A stretch of DNA of 64,000 nucleotides from Hoeflea phototrophica DFL-43 (GCF_000154705.2 NZ_CM002917.1:248001-312000); one strand, 5' to 3'; counted from the first letter of the stretch, positions 49,489-61,928 are shown. The notes: a model not told the origin generated them from the sequence alone. Program-made: numbers and translations.

Positions 49489-50121
49489 GTGTCGGTGAAG
49501 GTCAGGATCGAGCCCGTGAACGACCGTATGTGCATCGTCACCCGTGAGCGCGGCCAGCCAGACGGCCTGTTGCGTTTCGTGGCCGGCCCGGACGGACAGC
49601 TGATCCCCGATCTGCGTCTGAACCTGCCCGGACGTGGCTGCTGGGTAACGGCCGAGCGCGAAAAGGTCGAGCTTGCGGTCAAGCGCAAGCTTTTCGGCCG
49701 GGCTCTGAAAACCGAGGTGATTGTCGACCCCGATCTGGGGGCGGCAGTTGAGGGGCTGCTTTGCGCGAGCCTTTTGGGTATGATGAACATGGCGCGCAAA
49801 TCGGGCCAGTTCATCTCCGGCTCGGGCAAGGTCGAAGAGGCGGTCAGGTCCGGTGCAGCGATCGCGCTCATGCATGCGAGCGATGCGGCCGAAGACGGCA
49901 TACGCAAGTTGCGCCAGGCCAATACGGCGCGGGCGAAGGGTGACAGACAGGCTCAAATTCCTGTCTTCAGGCTGTTTTCAGCCGAGGAATTATCGCTTGC
50001 CATGGGCGAAGGCGGGTTTATCCATGCCGCTGCGCTTGCAGGGCAGGCAGGAGAAGGTGTAGTGAAGCGCGCAATGATACTTGCGCGCTACAGATATGGG
50101 CCTGACAAAGGCGTGGACTGA
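49489..50121 (+). CDS. YlxR (DUF448) fused to an L7Ae-like domain
   Basis: A 210-residue RNA-binding protein. The N-terminal YlxR domain (about 1-90) has [20 protein letters not shown] and [28 protein letters not shown]. The C-terminal L7Ae/L30e-type domain (about 95-190) has [30 protein letters not shown], in parts, and [18 protein letters not shown]. In Gram-positive bacteria these are separate proteins, YlxR and YlxQ, between nusA and infB; here one gene occupies the same place. Start GTG 49489 follows nusA by 22 bases. Confidence 0.92.
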   Translation: MSVKVRIEPVNDRMCIVTRERGQPDGLLRFVAGPDGQLIPDLRLNLPGRGCWVTAEREKVELAVKRKLFGRALKTEVIVDPDLGAAVEGLLCASLLGMMNMARKSGQFISGSGKVEEAVRSGAAIALMHASDAAEDGIRKLRQANTARAKGDRQAQIPVFRLFSAEELSLAMGEGGFIHAAALAGQAGEGVVKRAMILARYRYGPDKGVD

Positions 50122-50215
50122 AGACGGGCTACCGGGCACGACCGCCCGGGTGCGATCGATCAAGAAGCCATTGTGCGGATTTGTGCAGTGCGGCTTCCGC
50201 GGAAACGGATACGGA

Positions 50216-52828
50216 ATGAGCGACAGCAAAGACGACAAGACAATCAGTGTTACCGGCAAGAAGACCTTCTCGCTGAAGCGCCCCTCTGTGGAACAGGGGA
50301 TGGTGCGCCAGGAGATGGGCCGTGGCCGGACCAAGGCGGTGGTGGTGGAAACGCGCAAGCGCCGCATCAACCGTCCTGAGGACGAGAAGCCGGCACAGCC
50401 GGTTACGCTTAAGCCGCGCGCGGCACCTGCCCCTGAAAAGGCCGTTGAAAAGCCCGCCGCTCCGGCCCCTGCGCCCAAACCGGCGCCTGCCGCTCCGGCC
50501 CGTGGCGGCGTCGTGCTCAATGAATTGTCCGCCAGCGAAGTCGAGGCTCGCCGCCGCGCTTTGCAGGACAGCCGCGTGCGCGATGTTGAAGACCGCAAGC
50601 GCGCCGAAGAAGAAGCTGCTCGCCGCGCCGAAGAAGAGGCTCGCCGTGCTGTCGAAGAAGCTGAGCAAGCCAAGGCCCGCGCCGAGCAAGAGGCCCGTCT
50701 GGCCAAGGAAGCCGAAGAGCGCAAGCAGGCCGAGGAAGAAGCTGCTCAGAATGCACCAGTGGAAGCTGTTGTGCCGCCTCCCCCTCCTCCGGCGGAAGAT
50801 GCCGCCGCGCGTGGCCGCCGCCGGGAACCCGGTGACGCTGCACCGGCACGATCCGGCGCGCCTGCACGCCCCGGCGCAAAGGTAACGCGGCCGGAAACCC
50901 CCAAGCCCAGCCGCACCAAGGGCGAAGACGATCGCCGCCGCGGCAAGCTGACGCTGACTGCCGCGCTCAACGATGACGGCAATTCCCGTGGCCGCTCGCT
51001 CTCCGCGATGCGCCGCCGCCAGGAAAAGATGCGCCGCTCGATGATGCAGGAGACCCGCGAGAAGATTGCCCGCGAGGTTACGCTGCCGGAAACCATCACC
51101 ATTCAGGAACTTTCACAGCGCATGGCCGAACGCTCGGTCGATGTGATCAAGTACCTGATGAAGGAAGGTCAGATGATGAAGCCTGGCGACGTCATCGACG
51201 CCGATCTTGCTGAACTCATCGCCGGCGAATTCGGCCATACGGTCAAGCGCGTGTCGGAATCAGACGTCGAGCTGGGGATCTTTGGAGCCGACAAGGGCGA
51301 CGAGGGCGAACTCAAGCCGCGGCCTCCTGTGGTCACCATCATGGGCCACGTTGACCACGGCAAGACTTCGCTGCTCGATGCGATCCGCAACGCCAATGTG
51401 GTTTCGGGCGAAGCCGGTGGCATCACCCAGCACATCGGTGCCTACCAGGTCGAAAAGAACGGCCAGCTGATCACCTTCATCGATACGCCGGGCCACGCCG
51501 CCTTTACCGCGATGCGTGCCCGTGGCGCCCAGGCGACCGACATTGCCATCCTGGTTGTGGCCGCCGATGACGCCGTGATGCCGCAGACGATTGAATCGAT
51601 CAATCACGCCAAGGCGGCGGAAGTGCCGATCATCGTGGCGATCAACAAGATCGACAAGCCGACCGCTGATGCCCAGAAGGTCCGCACCGATCTTCTGCAG
51701 CACGAAGTCTTCGTCGAATCCATGGGCGGTGAAGTGCTTGATGTCGAGGTTTCGGCGCTCAAGCAGCTCAATCTCGACAAGCTGCTCGACGCGATCCTGC
51801 TTCAGGCCGAATTGCTCGACCTGAAGGCCAATCCTGACCGCACCGCCGAAGGCGTGGTCATCGAGGCCAAGCTTGATCGCGGTCGCGGCTCGGTCGCCAC
51901 CGTTCTGGTTCAGGCCGGTACACTCACGCCCGGCGAGATCCTCGTCGCAGGTGATCAGTGGGGCCGTGTGCGCGCTCTGGTCAATGACCGTGGCGAACAG
52001 GTCAAATCCGCAGGTCCGGCCTTTCCGGTGGAAATCCTTGGTCTTCAGGGCACGCCGCAGGCCGGTGACCGCTTTGCAGTGGTCGAGAATGAAGGCCGTG
52101 CCCGTGAGATTGCCGAGTACCGCCAGCGTCTGGCCCGTGACAAGGCAGCCGCCCGCCAGAGCGGCTCGCGCGGTTCGCTCGAGCAAATGATGACCCAGCT
52201 GCAGGATACCGGCAGCCAGGAATTCCCGCTGCTGGTCAAGGGCGATGTGCAGGGTTCGATCGAAGCCATCGCTGGCGCCATCGAGAAGCTGGGGACCGAC
52301 GAAGTCCGTGCCCGGATCATCCACTCTGGCGCCGGTGCGATCACCGAATCCGATATCAGCCTCGCCGAAGCTTCTGGCGCTGCGATCATCGGCTTCAACG
52401 TCCGCGCCAACAAGCAGGCACGCGATGCAGCCGAGCGCGACGGTGTCGAGATCCGCTACTACAACATCATCTACGATCTGGTCGATGATGTGAAAGCGGC
52501 GATGTCGGGCATGCTCTCGCCGGAACGTCGCGAGACCTTCCTGGGCAACGCCGAAATCCTCGAGGTCTTCAACATCACCAAGGTCGGCAAGGTTGCCGGT
52601 TGCCGGGTCACCGAAGGCAAGGTCGAGCGTGGCGCAGGCGTCCGCCTGATCCGCGACAGCGTTGTCATTCACGAAGGCAAGCTCAAGACCCTCAAGCGCT
52701 TCAAGGATGAAGTGGCTGAGGTGAATGGCGGCCAGGAATGCGGCATGGCCTTCGAAAACTACGAAGACATCCGCGCCGGCGACGTCATCGAGTGCTTCCG
52801 CGTCGAGCACGTTACCCGCACGCTTTGA
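50216..52828 (+). CDS. infB: Translation initiation factor IF-2
   Basis: GTPase that brings fMet-tRNA to the 30S subunit and promotes subunit joining. The 870-residue protein has an N-terminal region (1-290) rich in Ala/Pro and in repeated Arg/Glu/Ala helices, then IF2_N (about 285-340, [21 protein letters not shown]). The G domain follows near 370-540 ([28 protein letters not shown]), then domains II-IV, with C-terminal [21 protein letters not shown]. Start ATG 50216, giving [16 protein letters not shown]; longer readings overlap the ylxR stop. The internal repeats make length variation in the Ala/Glu region likely between strains. Confidence 0.97.
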   Translation: MSDSKDDKTISVTGKKTFSLKRPSVEQGMVRQEMGRGRTKAVVVETRKRRINRPEDEKPAQPVTLKPRAAPAPEKAVEKPAAPAPAPKPAPAAPARGGVVLNELSASEVEARRRALQDSRVRDVEDRKRAEEEAARRAEEEARRAVEEAEQAKARAEQEARLAKEAEERKQAEEEAAQNAPVEAVVPPPPPPAEDAAARGRRREPGDAAPARSGAPARPGAKVTRPETPKPSRTKGEDDRRRGKLTLTAALNDDGNSRGRSLSAMRRRQEKMRRSMMQETREKIAREVTLPETITIQELSQRMAERSVDVIKYLMKEGQMMKPGDVIDADLAELIAGEFGHTVKRVSESDVELGIFGADKGDEGELKPRPPVVTIMGHVDHGKTSLLDAIRNANVVSGEAGGITQHIGAYQVEKNGQLITFIDTPGHAAFTAMRARGAQATDIAILVVAADDAVMPQTIESINHAKAAEVPIIVAINKIDKPTADAQKVRTDLLQHEVFVESMGGEVLDVEVSALKQLNLDKLLDAILLQAELLDLKANPDRTAEGVVIEAKLDRGRGSVATVLVQAGTLTPGEILVAGDQWGRVRALVNDRGEQVKSAGPAFPVEILGLQGTPQAGDRFAVVENEGRAREIAEYRQRLARDKAAARQSGSRGSLEQMMTQLQDTGSQEFPLLVKGDVQGSIEAIAGAIEKLGTDEVRARIIHSGAGAITESDISLAEASGAAIIGFNVRANKQARDAAERDGVEIRYYNIIYDLVDDVKAAMSGMLSPERRETFLGNAEILEVFNITKVGKVAGCRVTEGKVERGAGVRLIRDSVVIHEGKLKTLKRFKDEVAEVNGGQECGMAFENYEDIRAGDVIECFRVEHVTRTL

Positions 52829-52918
52829 CCGGAAAAACAGCCTGGCGTGTAAAGCGCCGGGCGTTTGTCCGTTGTCTCCTGTCCGGACGTTTGCGTCCGC
52901 AAATCAGGTTGGGAACCC

Positions 52919-53365
52919 ATGAGCAAGCCAACGACATCGGCCCCCTCCCAGCGCATGCTGCGTGTCGGGGAACAGGTTCGCGCTGCGATCACCCAGGTGC
53001 TTCAGCGCGGTGATATCCGCGATCCGATTCTCTCCAACACCCTGATTTCGGTGACGGAAGTGCGGATGTCCCCGGATCTGCAGGTCGCGACAGCTTATGT
53101 CACGCCGCTGGGCGTTGAGGACCACGCTGCAACCATTGCGGCGCTGAACAAGAACGCCCGCTTCATCCGGGGCCGGATCTCGCCGGATCTGCGCCAGATG
53201 CGCAACATCCCCGAGCTTCGTTTCCGCGACGACACCAGCTTCGAGAATTATTCAAAGATTGATGCGCTTTTGCGCTCGCCCGAAGTCGCCCGTGATCTCG
53301 ATCACGATGAGGACGCGGACGGCACGACGGAAAACCCAGATTCCCAAGGCGAAGGGAAAAGCTGA
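52919..53365 (+). CDS. rbfA: Ribosome-binding factor A
   Basis: Cold-shock-type 30S assembly factor that acts on the 5' end of 16S rRNA. The 148-residue protein has [44 protein letters not shown] and the C-terminal KH-fold region [21 protein letters not shown], plus an acidic tail. Start ATG 52919. The 90 bases after infB contain a weak 7-bp hairpin (CCTGGCG with CGCCGGG) that is probably read through. truB starts two bases after its stop. Confidence 0.96.
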   Translation: MSKPTTSAPSQRMLRVGEQVRAAITQVLQRGDIRDPILSNTLISVTEVRMSPDLQVATAYVTPLGVEDHAATIAALNKNARFIRGRISPDLRQMRNIPELRFRDDTSFENYSKIDALLRSPEVARDLDHDEDADGTTENPDSQGEGKS

Positions 53366-53366
53366 G

Positions 53367-54302
53367 ATGGGCCGCCGCGGCAAGAAGAAGGGCCGTCCGA
53401 TTTCGGGCTGGCTGGTCCTCGGCAAGCCCTGGGATTTCGGTTCCACCGAGGCTGTCTCCAAGATCAAATGGCTGTTCAAGGCCGACAAGGCCGGTCATGC
53501 AGGAACGTTGGATCCGCTTGCGTCCGGAATGCTGCCCATCGCATTGGGCGAGGCCACCAAGACGGTGCCCTATGTCATGGATGGGCGGAAGATCTATGAA
53601 TTCACCGTCGCCTGGGGCGAACAACGCACCACCGATGATCTCGAAGGCGAGGTCACCGAGAGCTCCGATCAGCGCCCCGGCCGCGCTGCAATCGAGGCCT
53701 TGCTGCCCAATTACACCGGCGTGATCGAGCAGGTCCCGCCGGCCTTCTCCGCCGTCAAGATCGCCGGCGAACGTGCCTATGACATGGCGCGCAGCGGCGA
53801 GGTTGTGGAAATCCCCTCGCGCGAGGTCGAGATCCACCGGATCACCCTGCTCAGCTGTCCCGATCCTGACCACGCGATCTTTGAGGTCGAATGCGGCAAG
53901 GGCACCTATGTGCGGGCTCTGGCGCGTGATTTCGGCCGTGATCTGGGTTGTTTCGGTCACATCTCGGCGCTGCGCCGGACCATGGTCGTCCCCTTCAGCG
54001 AAGACCAGATGGTCCCGCTCGCCGATCTCACAGCACTTGAAGAGATCGAGGACGATGCGGAGCGGCTGGCGGCCCTCGATGCTTTCCTGGTGCCTGCAGG
54101 AGAAGCGCTCGCCGGCTTGCCGCGCATCGACATCTCGGGCGATCAGGCGCACCGGCTCCGCATGGGCAATCCGATCATCCTGCGCGGCCGCGACGCACCG
54201 GTTGCCACCGATGACGCCTGCGCCTTCAATGCCGGTGTGCTGGTGGCGATCGGGGAAGTGGCAGGCGGCGAGTTCCGCCCACGCCGGGTGTTCAAGGCGT
54301 AA
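53367..54302 (+). CDS. truB: tRNA pseudouridine(55) synthase
   Basis: Makes pseudouridine 55 in the T loop of tRNAs. The 311-residue protein has a basic start ([10 protein letters not shown]), [15 protein letters not shown], the catalytic Asp49 in [21 protein letters not shown], and [20 protein letters not shown], with [15 protein letters not shown]-terminal PUA-like end ([16 protein letters not shown]) follows. It is the last gene of the rimP operon. In most relatives rpsO comes next; here two extra genes intervene. Confidence 0.97.
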   Translation: MGRRGKKKGRPISGWLVLGKPWDFGSTEAVSKIKWLFKADKAGHAGTLDPLASGMLPIALGEATKTVPYVMDGRKIYEFTVAWGEQRTTDDLEGEVTESSDQRPGRAAIEALLPNYTGVIEQVPPAFSAVKIAGERAYDMARSGEVVEIPSREVEIHRITLLSCPDPDHAIFEVECGKGTYVRALARDFGRDLGCFGHISALRRTMVVPFSEDQMVPLADLTALEEIEDDAERLAALDAFLVPAGEALAGLPRIDISGDQAHRLRMGNPIILRGRDAPVATDDACAFNAGVLVAIGEVAGGEFRPRRVFKA

Positions 54303-54425
54303 ACCTTGCCGCTGTTCGCGCCTTGCGTCCCGCCACCCGCCGTAGCAGAGTGAGCCCATGACATGTGCGATGACCATGACATGGACCGGAGACGGGCGTG
54401 CGTAAGGGTACCGGGGGATTATGCC

Positions 54426-54782
54426 GTGAAAAGACTGTCCAGATCAGCCATGGCAGCGCTGTTTGCGCTTGCTGCGGCCGCAATCATGAGCCCTGTTTCG
54501 GCAAGCGCCCAGACACCCGGCTATGACGGCAATGGCTGCGGCTGGTACATCATTCTAGGGTGCTCGGCCAGCCGCGCGGACGCGCAGCAAACGCTCCGGC
54601 AACTCGGCGGGCCGATGGTCGGCGGCGGCGCCGGTTCGCGGGTGCTCAACACCTCCGATGTCGATGGTTTCCGCAACGGTTTCTACTGCGTGGCCGATGG
54701 CCCCTACGTTTCCGAAGCCGATGCTGCATCGGTGGCCTGGATCGAGGCCGTGCCCGACGCCTACGTCAAGCGCGGCTGTTGA
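54426..54782 (+). CDS. Small secreted cysteine-containing protein of unknown function
   Basis: A 118-residue protein starting at GTG 54426, with GGGGG upstream. It has a clear signal peptide (basic MKRLSRSAM, then ALFALAAAAIMSPVSASAQ, cleavage near residue 29). The mature part is about 90 residues with four cysteines (GNGCGWYIILGCSAS, FYCVADGPY, KRGC), able to form two disulfides. The middle, ADAQQTLRQLGG and NTSDVDGFRNGFYCV, resembles in a loose way the alternating strand and helix of SPOR repeats. I do not recognise a family. It lies downstream of truB and converges with the serine hydrolase. Confidence 0.75.
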   Translation: MKRLSRSAMAALFALAAAAIMSPVSASAQTPGYDGNGCGWYIILGCSASRADAQQTLRQLGGPMVGGGAGSRVLNTSDVDGFRNGFYCVADGPYVSEADAASVAWIEAVPDAYVKRGC

Positions 54783-54793
54783 GGCGGCGGCAA

Positions 54794-55981
54794 TCACGGT
54801 AGTGGTTCGCTAAGCTGGCTGGCCAATCGGGCAAACAGGCTTGAGACTGCGGTCTCATCTATCGGCGTCTCGGCATTGACTGAGACTGAAATGCACGATG
54901 TGTCGCCATCGGCATGGCGAAGGGCCGCCGTCAGGTTGAGCACACCTGGTTCGCTGCCGCCTTTGTAAGCGACCCGGTTCCAATTTGCGGTCCGAACCGG
55001 CCCGGGATTGAGTGTAAAGATGTCGAGGTGAGCCACTTCGATGGCGAGCTCGCACAGTTGCTCCACAGGAACGTACCATTCGACGCCCTGGTGGTGTGGG
55101 CCCGTTACGTCTTCAACTTCGGGAAGCTTGCGCCACTCGAGGTCTTCCAACAAGATCAGCCGCTCCTGGCTATTGCCAGCAGCGTAGCGTGCGGCTAGCT
55201 CTGGATCGGCCTTGAGATGAAAAAAGGCCCGAGTGGTCAAAAGCGTGTTCAGGCCCAGTCTTTCGGCGATTCGGTCGCGGCCCAGAAGGCGAATCAGCAT
55301 GTCTGTGGCTGTATTGTCGCTTTCAGCAATCATCGCTGCGGCCAGTGTGTGCAGTGTGAATGGCGCCCCGGAAGGGAAGTCCTGAAGCCTGCCCGAGGGC
55401 AGCGAGCGGTCCCGCTCTTCAAGCCGCATCACATCGTCCCATGACCGGCGACCTGCGTTGAGATCGTCCATCAGGACTGCCAGTACGCCGAGTTTGAATG
55501 CGGAGCCAACAGCAAGCCGACGTTCAGCGGACAATGCGAAGTCCGGGACATTTTCCCGGCGAACCAGGTAGGACACCTCTCCGGGAGTTGCAGCGATAGC
55601 CGCGAGCGTTTCCTCAAAAGATGCGGTCTTTGGCTCCGCCGGCTTGATCAGCAAGCCGACAATCAGTCCGTCTTGGTCCAGTTTGATCTCAACGGGGATT
55701 GAATGGGTCTCGGTTTCTACAAGATACCGTTCCGAGTCCTGTCGCACTGAAAGCATCTCACCATATCTGTCCTCGACATCCCGGATTATGCTTTGAAGCC
55801 GCTTGGTGGGGACGGCCATCAGAAACCGTGCGGAAAAGAGTGTTTCTTCAAGGGTGGGCGCACCGAAAACCTGTTCCAGCCGCTCTATCTCCATCTCTCC
55901 GGCATGAGCTTTAGCCATTCCGCCGCATCCCATGCCCCCCGATACCGAGACACAAAGCATAAGCCACAACGTGCCTTTCAT
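54794..55981 (-). CDS. Secreted serine hydrolase, class A beta-lactamase fold (ORF12/LpqF-like)
   Basis: A 395-residue exported protein. A signal peptide (about 1-27) leads to an N-terminal domain (30-130, FLMAVPTKRLQSIIRDVEDRYG) and a serine beta-lactamase-type domain. The motifs SAFK (Ser160, Lys163), SDN (221-223) and KGG (340-342) are present. A clear omega-loop Glu-x-x-Leu-Asn is not seen, so beta-lactam hydrolysis is doubtful. The two-domain build resembles ORF12 of clavulanate clusters and mycobacterial LpqF, which point to esterase or wall-related roles. A near-perfect ribosome binding site (AGGAGGT) precedes the ATG at 55981, and two palindromes lie just upstream. Confidence 0.88.
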   Translation of the reverse strand: MKGTLWLMLCVSVSGGMGCGGMAKAHAGEMEIERLEQVFGAPTLEETLFSARFLMAVPTKRLQSIIRDVEDRYGEMLSVRQDSERYLVETETHSIPVEIKLDQDGLIVGLLIKPAEPKTASFEETLAAIAATPGEVSYLVRRENVPDFALSAERRLAVGSAFKLGVLAVLMDDLNAGRRSWDDVMRLEERDRSLPSGRLQDFPSGAPFTLHTLAAAMIAESDNTATDMLIRLLGRDRIAERLGLNTLLTTRAFFHLKADPELAARYAAGNSQERLILLEDLEWRKLPEVEDVTGPHHQGVEWYVPVEQLCELAIEVAHLDIFTLNPGPVRTANWNRVAYKGGSEPGVLNLTAALRHADGDTSCISVSVNAETPIDETAVSSLFARLASQLSEPLP

Positions 55982-56003
55982 GAAGACCTCCTGCTTTGCC
56001 GAG

Positions 56004-56021
56004 AAGTCTGGTTCCAGACTT
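56004..56021 (-). promoter_or_regulatory. 18-bp palindrome upstream of the serine hydrolase
   Basis: AAGTCTGG (56004-56011), TT, CCAGACTT (56014-56021): a perfect palindrome 22-40 bases ahead of the minus-strand start codon, placed where an operator could lie. Confidence 0.5.
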
Positions 56022-56034
56022 TAGAGCATGCGGC

Positions 56035-56049
56035 ACTTCAATGTGAAGT
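56035..56049 (-). promoter_or_regulatory. 15-bp palindrome upstream of the serine hydrolase
   Basis: ACTTCA (56035-56040), ATG, TGAAGT (56044-56049): a second perfect inverted repeat only 13 bases beyond the first, in the stretch between the hydrolase and rpsO. Confidence 0.45.
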
Positions 56050-56266
56050 CCTGAGACTGGCAACGTCGGGTGGTGCATTGCCGCGGGCGATGCCTTCACC
56101 TCAAGGCGTTGCATGATATTTCCCTTTCATTTCGGGTGAATTTGCCCTATAGCCCAGCCGTCGCGCCGGTTTGCCTTTATCGGCGATCCCGTGCGGCATT
56201 CGAGGCCCTTGCTGGACGACATCCCGGCAGCGGGCGCCATATCCATCCAATTTGAAAGGATCTACG

Positions 56267-56536
56267 ATGTCGATTACTGCTGAGCGCAAGGCTGCGCTGA
56301 TCGAAGAATACGCGACCACACCAGGTGATACGGGTTCCCCGGAAGTCCAGGTCGCAATTCTGACCGAACGGATCAACAATCTGACCGGTCACTTCAAGGA
56401 CAACAAGAAGGACAACCATTCACGCCGCGGGCTGTTGAAGATGGTTTCCACGCGCCGTTCGCTGCTTGACTATGTCAAGGGCAAGAACCACGAGCGCTAC
56501 GCAACGCTGATCGCCCGTCTGGGCATCCGCCGCTAA
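56267..56536 (+). CDS. rpsO: 30S ribosomal protein S15
   Basis: Primary 16S rRNA-binding protein of the platform. The 89 residues begin [36 protein letters not shown], in parts, and contain [24 protein letters not shown], ending ARLGIRR. GAAAGGA precedes the ATG. pnp is next, the standard bacterial order. The 285 bases between the serine hydrolase and rpsO hold the promoters of both; a -10-like CTATAG occurs at 56147, with no clear -35. Confidence 0.98.
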   Translation: MSITAERKAALIEEYATTPGDTGSPEVQVAILTERINNLTGHFKDNKKDNHSRRGLLKMVSTRRSLLDYVKGKNHERYATLIARLGIRR

Positions 56537-56871
56537 CAAATCTTCCGGCGGGCAGGGTGCACACCTTTCCCGCCGGTCGGCTATCTACGGCCCGCAGGGT
56601 TGCGGGCACAGGCGTCCGGGCGCACGCCGAACCGGTTCATGACCGGCCAAGCGCCTTAACCGTCCGGCGGCCTGAGAGACAGGTCCCCGGCACACTTGAT
56701 AGCCTGTCATGGGGCAGGATTGCCGGATGCTTTGACCGCCGATGACGGTGCGCAGCAAAGCCACAAAGCCTCCCGCTGTCTTGCCCGTGATGTGCTGAAA
56801 CAACCGGATTTCGCAATGCGCGCGGCGGCTACAGCCGGCCCGCCTCGAAATCCGCACATGAAGGACAAGTT
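56537..56871 (+). other. rpsO-pnp intergenic leader (335 bases, no gene)
   Basis: No open frame here has coding character or a recognisable product. At the front is the hairpin at 56545-56576. The rest is GC-rich and holds only short pairings, such as CCTG with CAGG near 56705. In E. coli the comparable region is cut by RNase III and lets PNPase control its own mRNA. Here the length and the hairpin fit such a leader, but that is by analogy. Confidence 0.55.
56545..56576 (+). promoter_or_regulatory. Hairpin between rpsO and pnp (processing or weak terminator)
   Basis: CCGGCGGG (56545-56552) pairs with CCCGCCGG (56569-56576), with further inner pairing GGTG/CACC. No T run follows, so it suits an RNase III-type processing stem or 3' stabiliser better than an intrinsic terminator. 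Confidence 0.65.
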
Positions 56872-58992
<2,121 letters not shown>

Positions 58993-59047
58993 GTCCCGCG
59001 ATTTCAGGGCTTGGGTGGGTGACTGCTCGAGGCTGGCGAATTGAGAG

Positions 59048-59080
59048 AAGCCCCCGGATCGTGATGGTTCGGGGGCTTTT
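59048..59080 (+). terminator. Rho-independent terminator after pnp
   Basis: AAGCCCCCG (59048-59056) pairs perfectly with CGGGGGCTT (59070-59078) and ends in TTTT. Confidence 0.88.
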
Positions 59081-59234
59081 CATTCAACCAGAGTGGATCT
59101 GAAGCCATACTCTCCGCAACGATCATTCTGGCGGGAAAATTTAATCCACAGACAGGTCCCGGAGCCAAGCATCCGAGCCTGCAGGCCACAACCGGTCAGC
59201 TTCCGCGCTGACTGTTTTCCGTGCCGCCATATTG

Positions 59235-59263
59235 AAAAGCCCCGATTCGCGAGAACCGGGGCT
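59235..59263 (-). terminator. Rho-independent terminator of the fab operon
   Basis: On the minus strand AGCCCCG (from 59263) pairs with CGGGGCT (to 59238), followed by TTTT (59238-59235). It lies 32 bases beyond the fabI stop codon. Confidence 0.85.
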
Positions 59264-59294
59264 CAGAAACTGGGATAAAGCGCGCGGCTTCCGC

Positions 59295-60113
59295 CTACCC
59301 CTCGTCAGCCTTCTTCAACTCATCGACAATCGGCATCGAAGTGATGTTGAAGCCCGAATCCACGTAGTGGATCTCTCCGGTCACACCCGACGACAGGTCC
59401 GAAAGCAGGTAGAGAGCCGATTTGCCGACATCGCCGATATCGACGGTGCGGCGCAGAGGCGCGTTCTTTTTCTGGTAGTTGAACATCGCCCGCGCATCGC
59501 CGATGCCTGCACCAGCCAGCGTGCGTACCGGACCTGCCGAGATGGCGTTGACGCGGATGCCGTCCTGGCCGTAATCGGCGGCCAGATAGCGCACCATGGC
59601 TTCCAGCGCCGCCTTGGCGACGCCCATCACGTTGTAGTTCGGCATCACCCGCATCGAGCCGCCATAAGTCAGCGTCAGGATCGAGCCACCCTCGCTCATC
59701 AGCGGTGCGGCGCGCTGCGCCACTTCGGTGAACGAATAGGCCGAGATCACCATGGTGCGGGAGAAGTTCTCCCGTGTTGTCACATCCGCGTAGCGGCCCT
59801 TGAGTTCCGACTTGTCGGAGAACCCGATGGCGTGCACCACAAAATCGATTGTGCCCCATTCGGCTTTGAGCGTGTCGAACACCGCATCAACGCTCGCCAC
59901 ATCCTCAACGTCACACGGCAAGAGCAGTTTCGAACCGACGCTTTCCGCCAGTGGCCTGACCCGCTTCTCGAAGGCTTCGGCCTGATAGGTAAATGCCAGT
60001 TCCGCCCCGGCCTCGGCCAGTTGCTGGGCGATGCCCCAGGCAATCGAGTGGTTGTTGAGCACGCCCATAATCAGGCCGCGCTTGCCTTTCATGATCCCTG
60101 TCATCTCACTCAC
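59295..60113 (-). CDS. fabI: Enoyl-[acyl-carrier-protein] reductase (NADH) FabI
   Basis: Last reduction of the fatty-acid elongation cycle. The 272-residue short-chain-dehydrogenase-type protein begins with [20 protein letters not shown] for cofactor binding and has the FabI active site Tyr150 (LTYGG), Tyr160 and Lys167 in YNVMGVAKA. It ends [13 protein letters not shown]. The start ATG at 60113 overlaps the fabB stop by four bases, so it is the third gene of fabA-fabB-fabI. This enzyme class is the triclosan target. Confidence 0.97.
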   Translation of the reverse strand: MSEMTGIMKGKRGLIMGVLNNHSIAWGIAQQLAEAGAELAFTYQAEAFEKRVRPLAESVGSKLLLPCDVEDVASVDAVFDTLKAEWGTIDFVVHAIGFSDKSELKGRYADVTTRENFSRTMVISAYSFTEVAQRAAPLMSEGGSILTLTYGGSMRVMPNYNVMGVAKAALEAMVRYLAADYGQDGIRVNAISAGPVRTLAGAGIGDARAMFNYQKKNAPLRRTVDIGDVGKSALYLLSDLSSGVTGEIHYVDSGFNITSMPIVDELKKADEG

Positions 60114-61333
60114 CGGTCATGACGCTGGAAAACCAGCGTCGCATTGGTGCCGCCAAAGCCGAAGGAGTTCGACAGCGCCGTGTCGATCTTCGCATCATCG
60201 ATGCGCTCGCGCACAATCGGCACGCCATCGAATTCGGGGTCGAGCTCGGTGATATGGGCGCTCTCTCCCACAAAACCTTCCTGCATCATCAAAAGCGAAT
60301 AGATCGCCTCCTGCGCGCCCGCTGCTCCCAGCGAGTGTCCGGTCAGGGACTTGGTCGACTGCACGTAGGGAAGATCATCGGCGAAAACCTCGCGGATTGC
60401 GCCGATTTCCTTGGAATCGCCCACCGGCGTCGAGGTGCCGTGGGTGTTGACGTAATCCACCCGGCCTTTGACGGTTGCCAGCGCCTGGCGCATGCAGCGC
60501 ACCGCACCCTCGCCCGATGGCGCCACCATGTCGTAGCCGTCAGATGTTGCGCCGTAGCCGGTCAGCTCGGCATAGATCTTGGCGCCGCGGGCCTTGGCGT
60601 GTTCGAGCTCTTCGAGCACCAGAACGCCCGCGCCGCCGGCGATGACGAAGCCGTCGCGGGTTGTGTCATAGGCGCGGCTGGCGGTGGCCGGCGAGCTTTC
60701 ATTGTATTTCGAACTCATCGCTCCCATTGCGTCGAACAGGTTCGACATGGTCCAGTCGAGATCTTCGTGGCCCCCGGCAAACATCATGTCCTGCTTGCCC
60801 CACTGGATCAGCTCCGCCGCGTTGCCGATGCAATGCGCAGAGGTCGAGCAGGCCGAGGAGATCGAGTAGTTCACGCCATGGATCTTGAACCAGGTGGCCA
60901 GTGTGGCCGAGGCGGTCGAAGACATGGATTTCGGCACCGCGAAGGGGCCGATCCGCTTCGGGCTGCCGTTCTTGCGGGTGATGTCGGCGGCATCGATCAG
61001 CGTGCGGGTCGACGGTCCGCCCGATCCCATCACAATGCCGGTGCGCTCATTGGTGATGTCGGCTTCGCTGACCCCGGCATCGTCGATTGCCTGCTGCATG
61101 GCGACGTGGTTCCAGGCGCCGCCGCGCGACAGGAACCGCATGGCGCGCCGGTCCACCAGTTCCGTCGGGTCGAGCGTCGGCGCGCCCCAGACGTGGCTGC
61201 GGAAGCCGTGATCCGCAAAATCCTGGCTGAAGCTGATGCCCGACTTGGCATTGCGCAGCGATTCGGTCACTTCTGACGCGTTGTTTCCGATTGAGGATAC
61301 GATCCCCATGCCCGTGACGACGACTCGTCTCAT
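60110..61333 (-). CDS. fabB: 3-oxoacyl-[acyl-carrier-protein] synthase I FabB
   Basis: Condensing enzyme needed for elongation of unsaturated acyl chains. The 407-residue protein has the catalytic triad Cys162 ([12 protein letters not shown]), His298 ([15 protein letters not shown]) and His333 ([15 protein letters not shown]), and begins [16 protein letters not shown]. It lies 79 bases after fabA with AAGGG before its ATG, and overlaps fabI. Together with FabA it forms the anaerobic unsaturated fatty-acid branch. Confidence 0.97.
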   Translation of the reverse strand: MRRVVVTGMGIVSSIGNNASEVTESLRNAKSGISFSQDFADHGFRSHVWGAPTLDPTELVDRRAMRFLSRGGAWNHVAMQQAIDDAGVSEADITNERTGIVMGSGGPSTRTLIDAADITRKNGSPKRIGPFAVPKSMSSTASATLATWFKIHGVNYSISSACSTSAHCIGNAAELIQWGKQDMMFAGGHEDLDWTMSNLFDAMGAMSSKYNESSPATASRAYDTTRDGFVIAGGAGVLVLEELEHAKARGAKIYAELTGYGATSDGYDMVAPSGEGAVRCMRQALATVKGRVDYVNTHGTSTPVGDSKEIGAIREVFADDLPYVQSTKSLTGHSLGAAGAQEAIYSLLMMQEGFVGESAHITELDPEFDGVPIVRERIDDAKIDTALSNSFGFGGTNATLVFQRHDR

Positions 61334-61412
61334 GTGATTGCCCTTTCGCGTGGAGGGGTCCGGTGTCCGCCCGGCGCCAGCCTGGCGGGTTCAGGGGTAT
61401 CAGCCCGATGTG

Positions 61413-61928
61413 TCAGGCGGTTTTGTCCTTGGCAAGACCGACCTTAAGATCGGAGGCGTTGTAGATCGTCTCGCCATCTGCCTTGAGCCAGCCATCGGCG
61501 ATGCCGAGCACCAGCCGGCCGCGCATGACGCGCTTGAAGTCGATGCCATATTCGAGCTTCTTCACCTCCGGCGTCACCATGCCCTTGAATTTCACTTCGC
61601 CGGTCGACAGCGCCATGCCGCGGCCCTCCTCGCCGAGCCAGCCGAGGTAAAACCCGGTGAGCTGCCACATGCCGTCAAGGCCCAGGCAGCCGGGCATCAC
61701 CGGGTTGCCCTTGAAGTGGCAGGGGAAGAACCAGAGATCCGGCGTGATGTCGAATTCCGCGCGCAGATAGCCCTTGTCGAACTCGCCGCCGGTTTCCGAG
61801 ATATCTGTGATCCGGCTGACCATCAGCATCGGCGGCAACGGCAGTTGCGCGTTGCCCGGGCCGAAAAGATCGCCCTCGGCACATTTGATGAGTTCGTCGT
61901 AGCTGTAGCTTGATTGCCTGTCGACCAT
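61413..61928 (-). CDS. fabA: 3-hydroxydecanoyl-[ACP] dehydratase/isomerase FabA
   Basis: Introduces and isomerises the double bond at the C10 stage. The 171-residue hot-dog-fold protein has the catalytic His71 and Asp85 in [22 protein letters not shown] and begins [23 protein letters not shown]. First gene of the fabA-fabB-fabI operon. It is divergent from irr across 260 bases, the standard arrangement in rhizobia, so the two promoters share one control region. Confidence 0.97.
   Translation of the reverse strand: MVDRQSSYSYDELIKCAEGDLFGPGNAQLPLPPMLMVSRITDISETGGEFDKGYLRAEFDITPDLWFFPCHFKGNPVMPGCLGLDGMWQLTGFYLGWLGEEGRGMALSTGEVKFKGMVTPEVKKLEYGIDFKRVMRGRLVLGIADGWLKADGETIYNASDLKVGLAKDKTA

Larger units (their letters stand above)
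58993..59294. other. Convergent intergenic region pnp / fabI (302 bases)
   Basis: Two terminators facing opposite ways, at 59048-59080 and 59235-59263, occupy its ends. The 150 bases between them (59081-59234) show no gene, RNA structure or repeat that I can support. Confidence 0.6.

Noticed and set aside
54794..55981. Beta-lactamase resistance gene
   Set aside because: The fold motifs are there, but the omega-loop Glu is not evident and an extra N-terminal domain points to the ORF12/LpqF group, so I did not call it a resistance gene.
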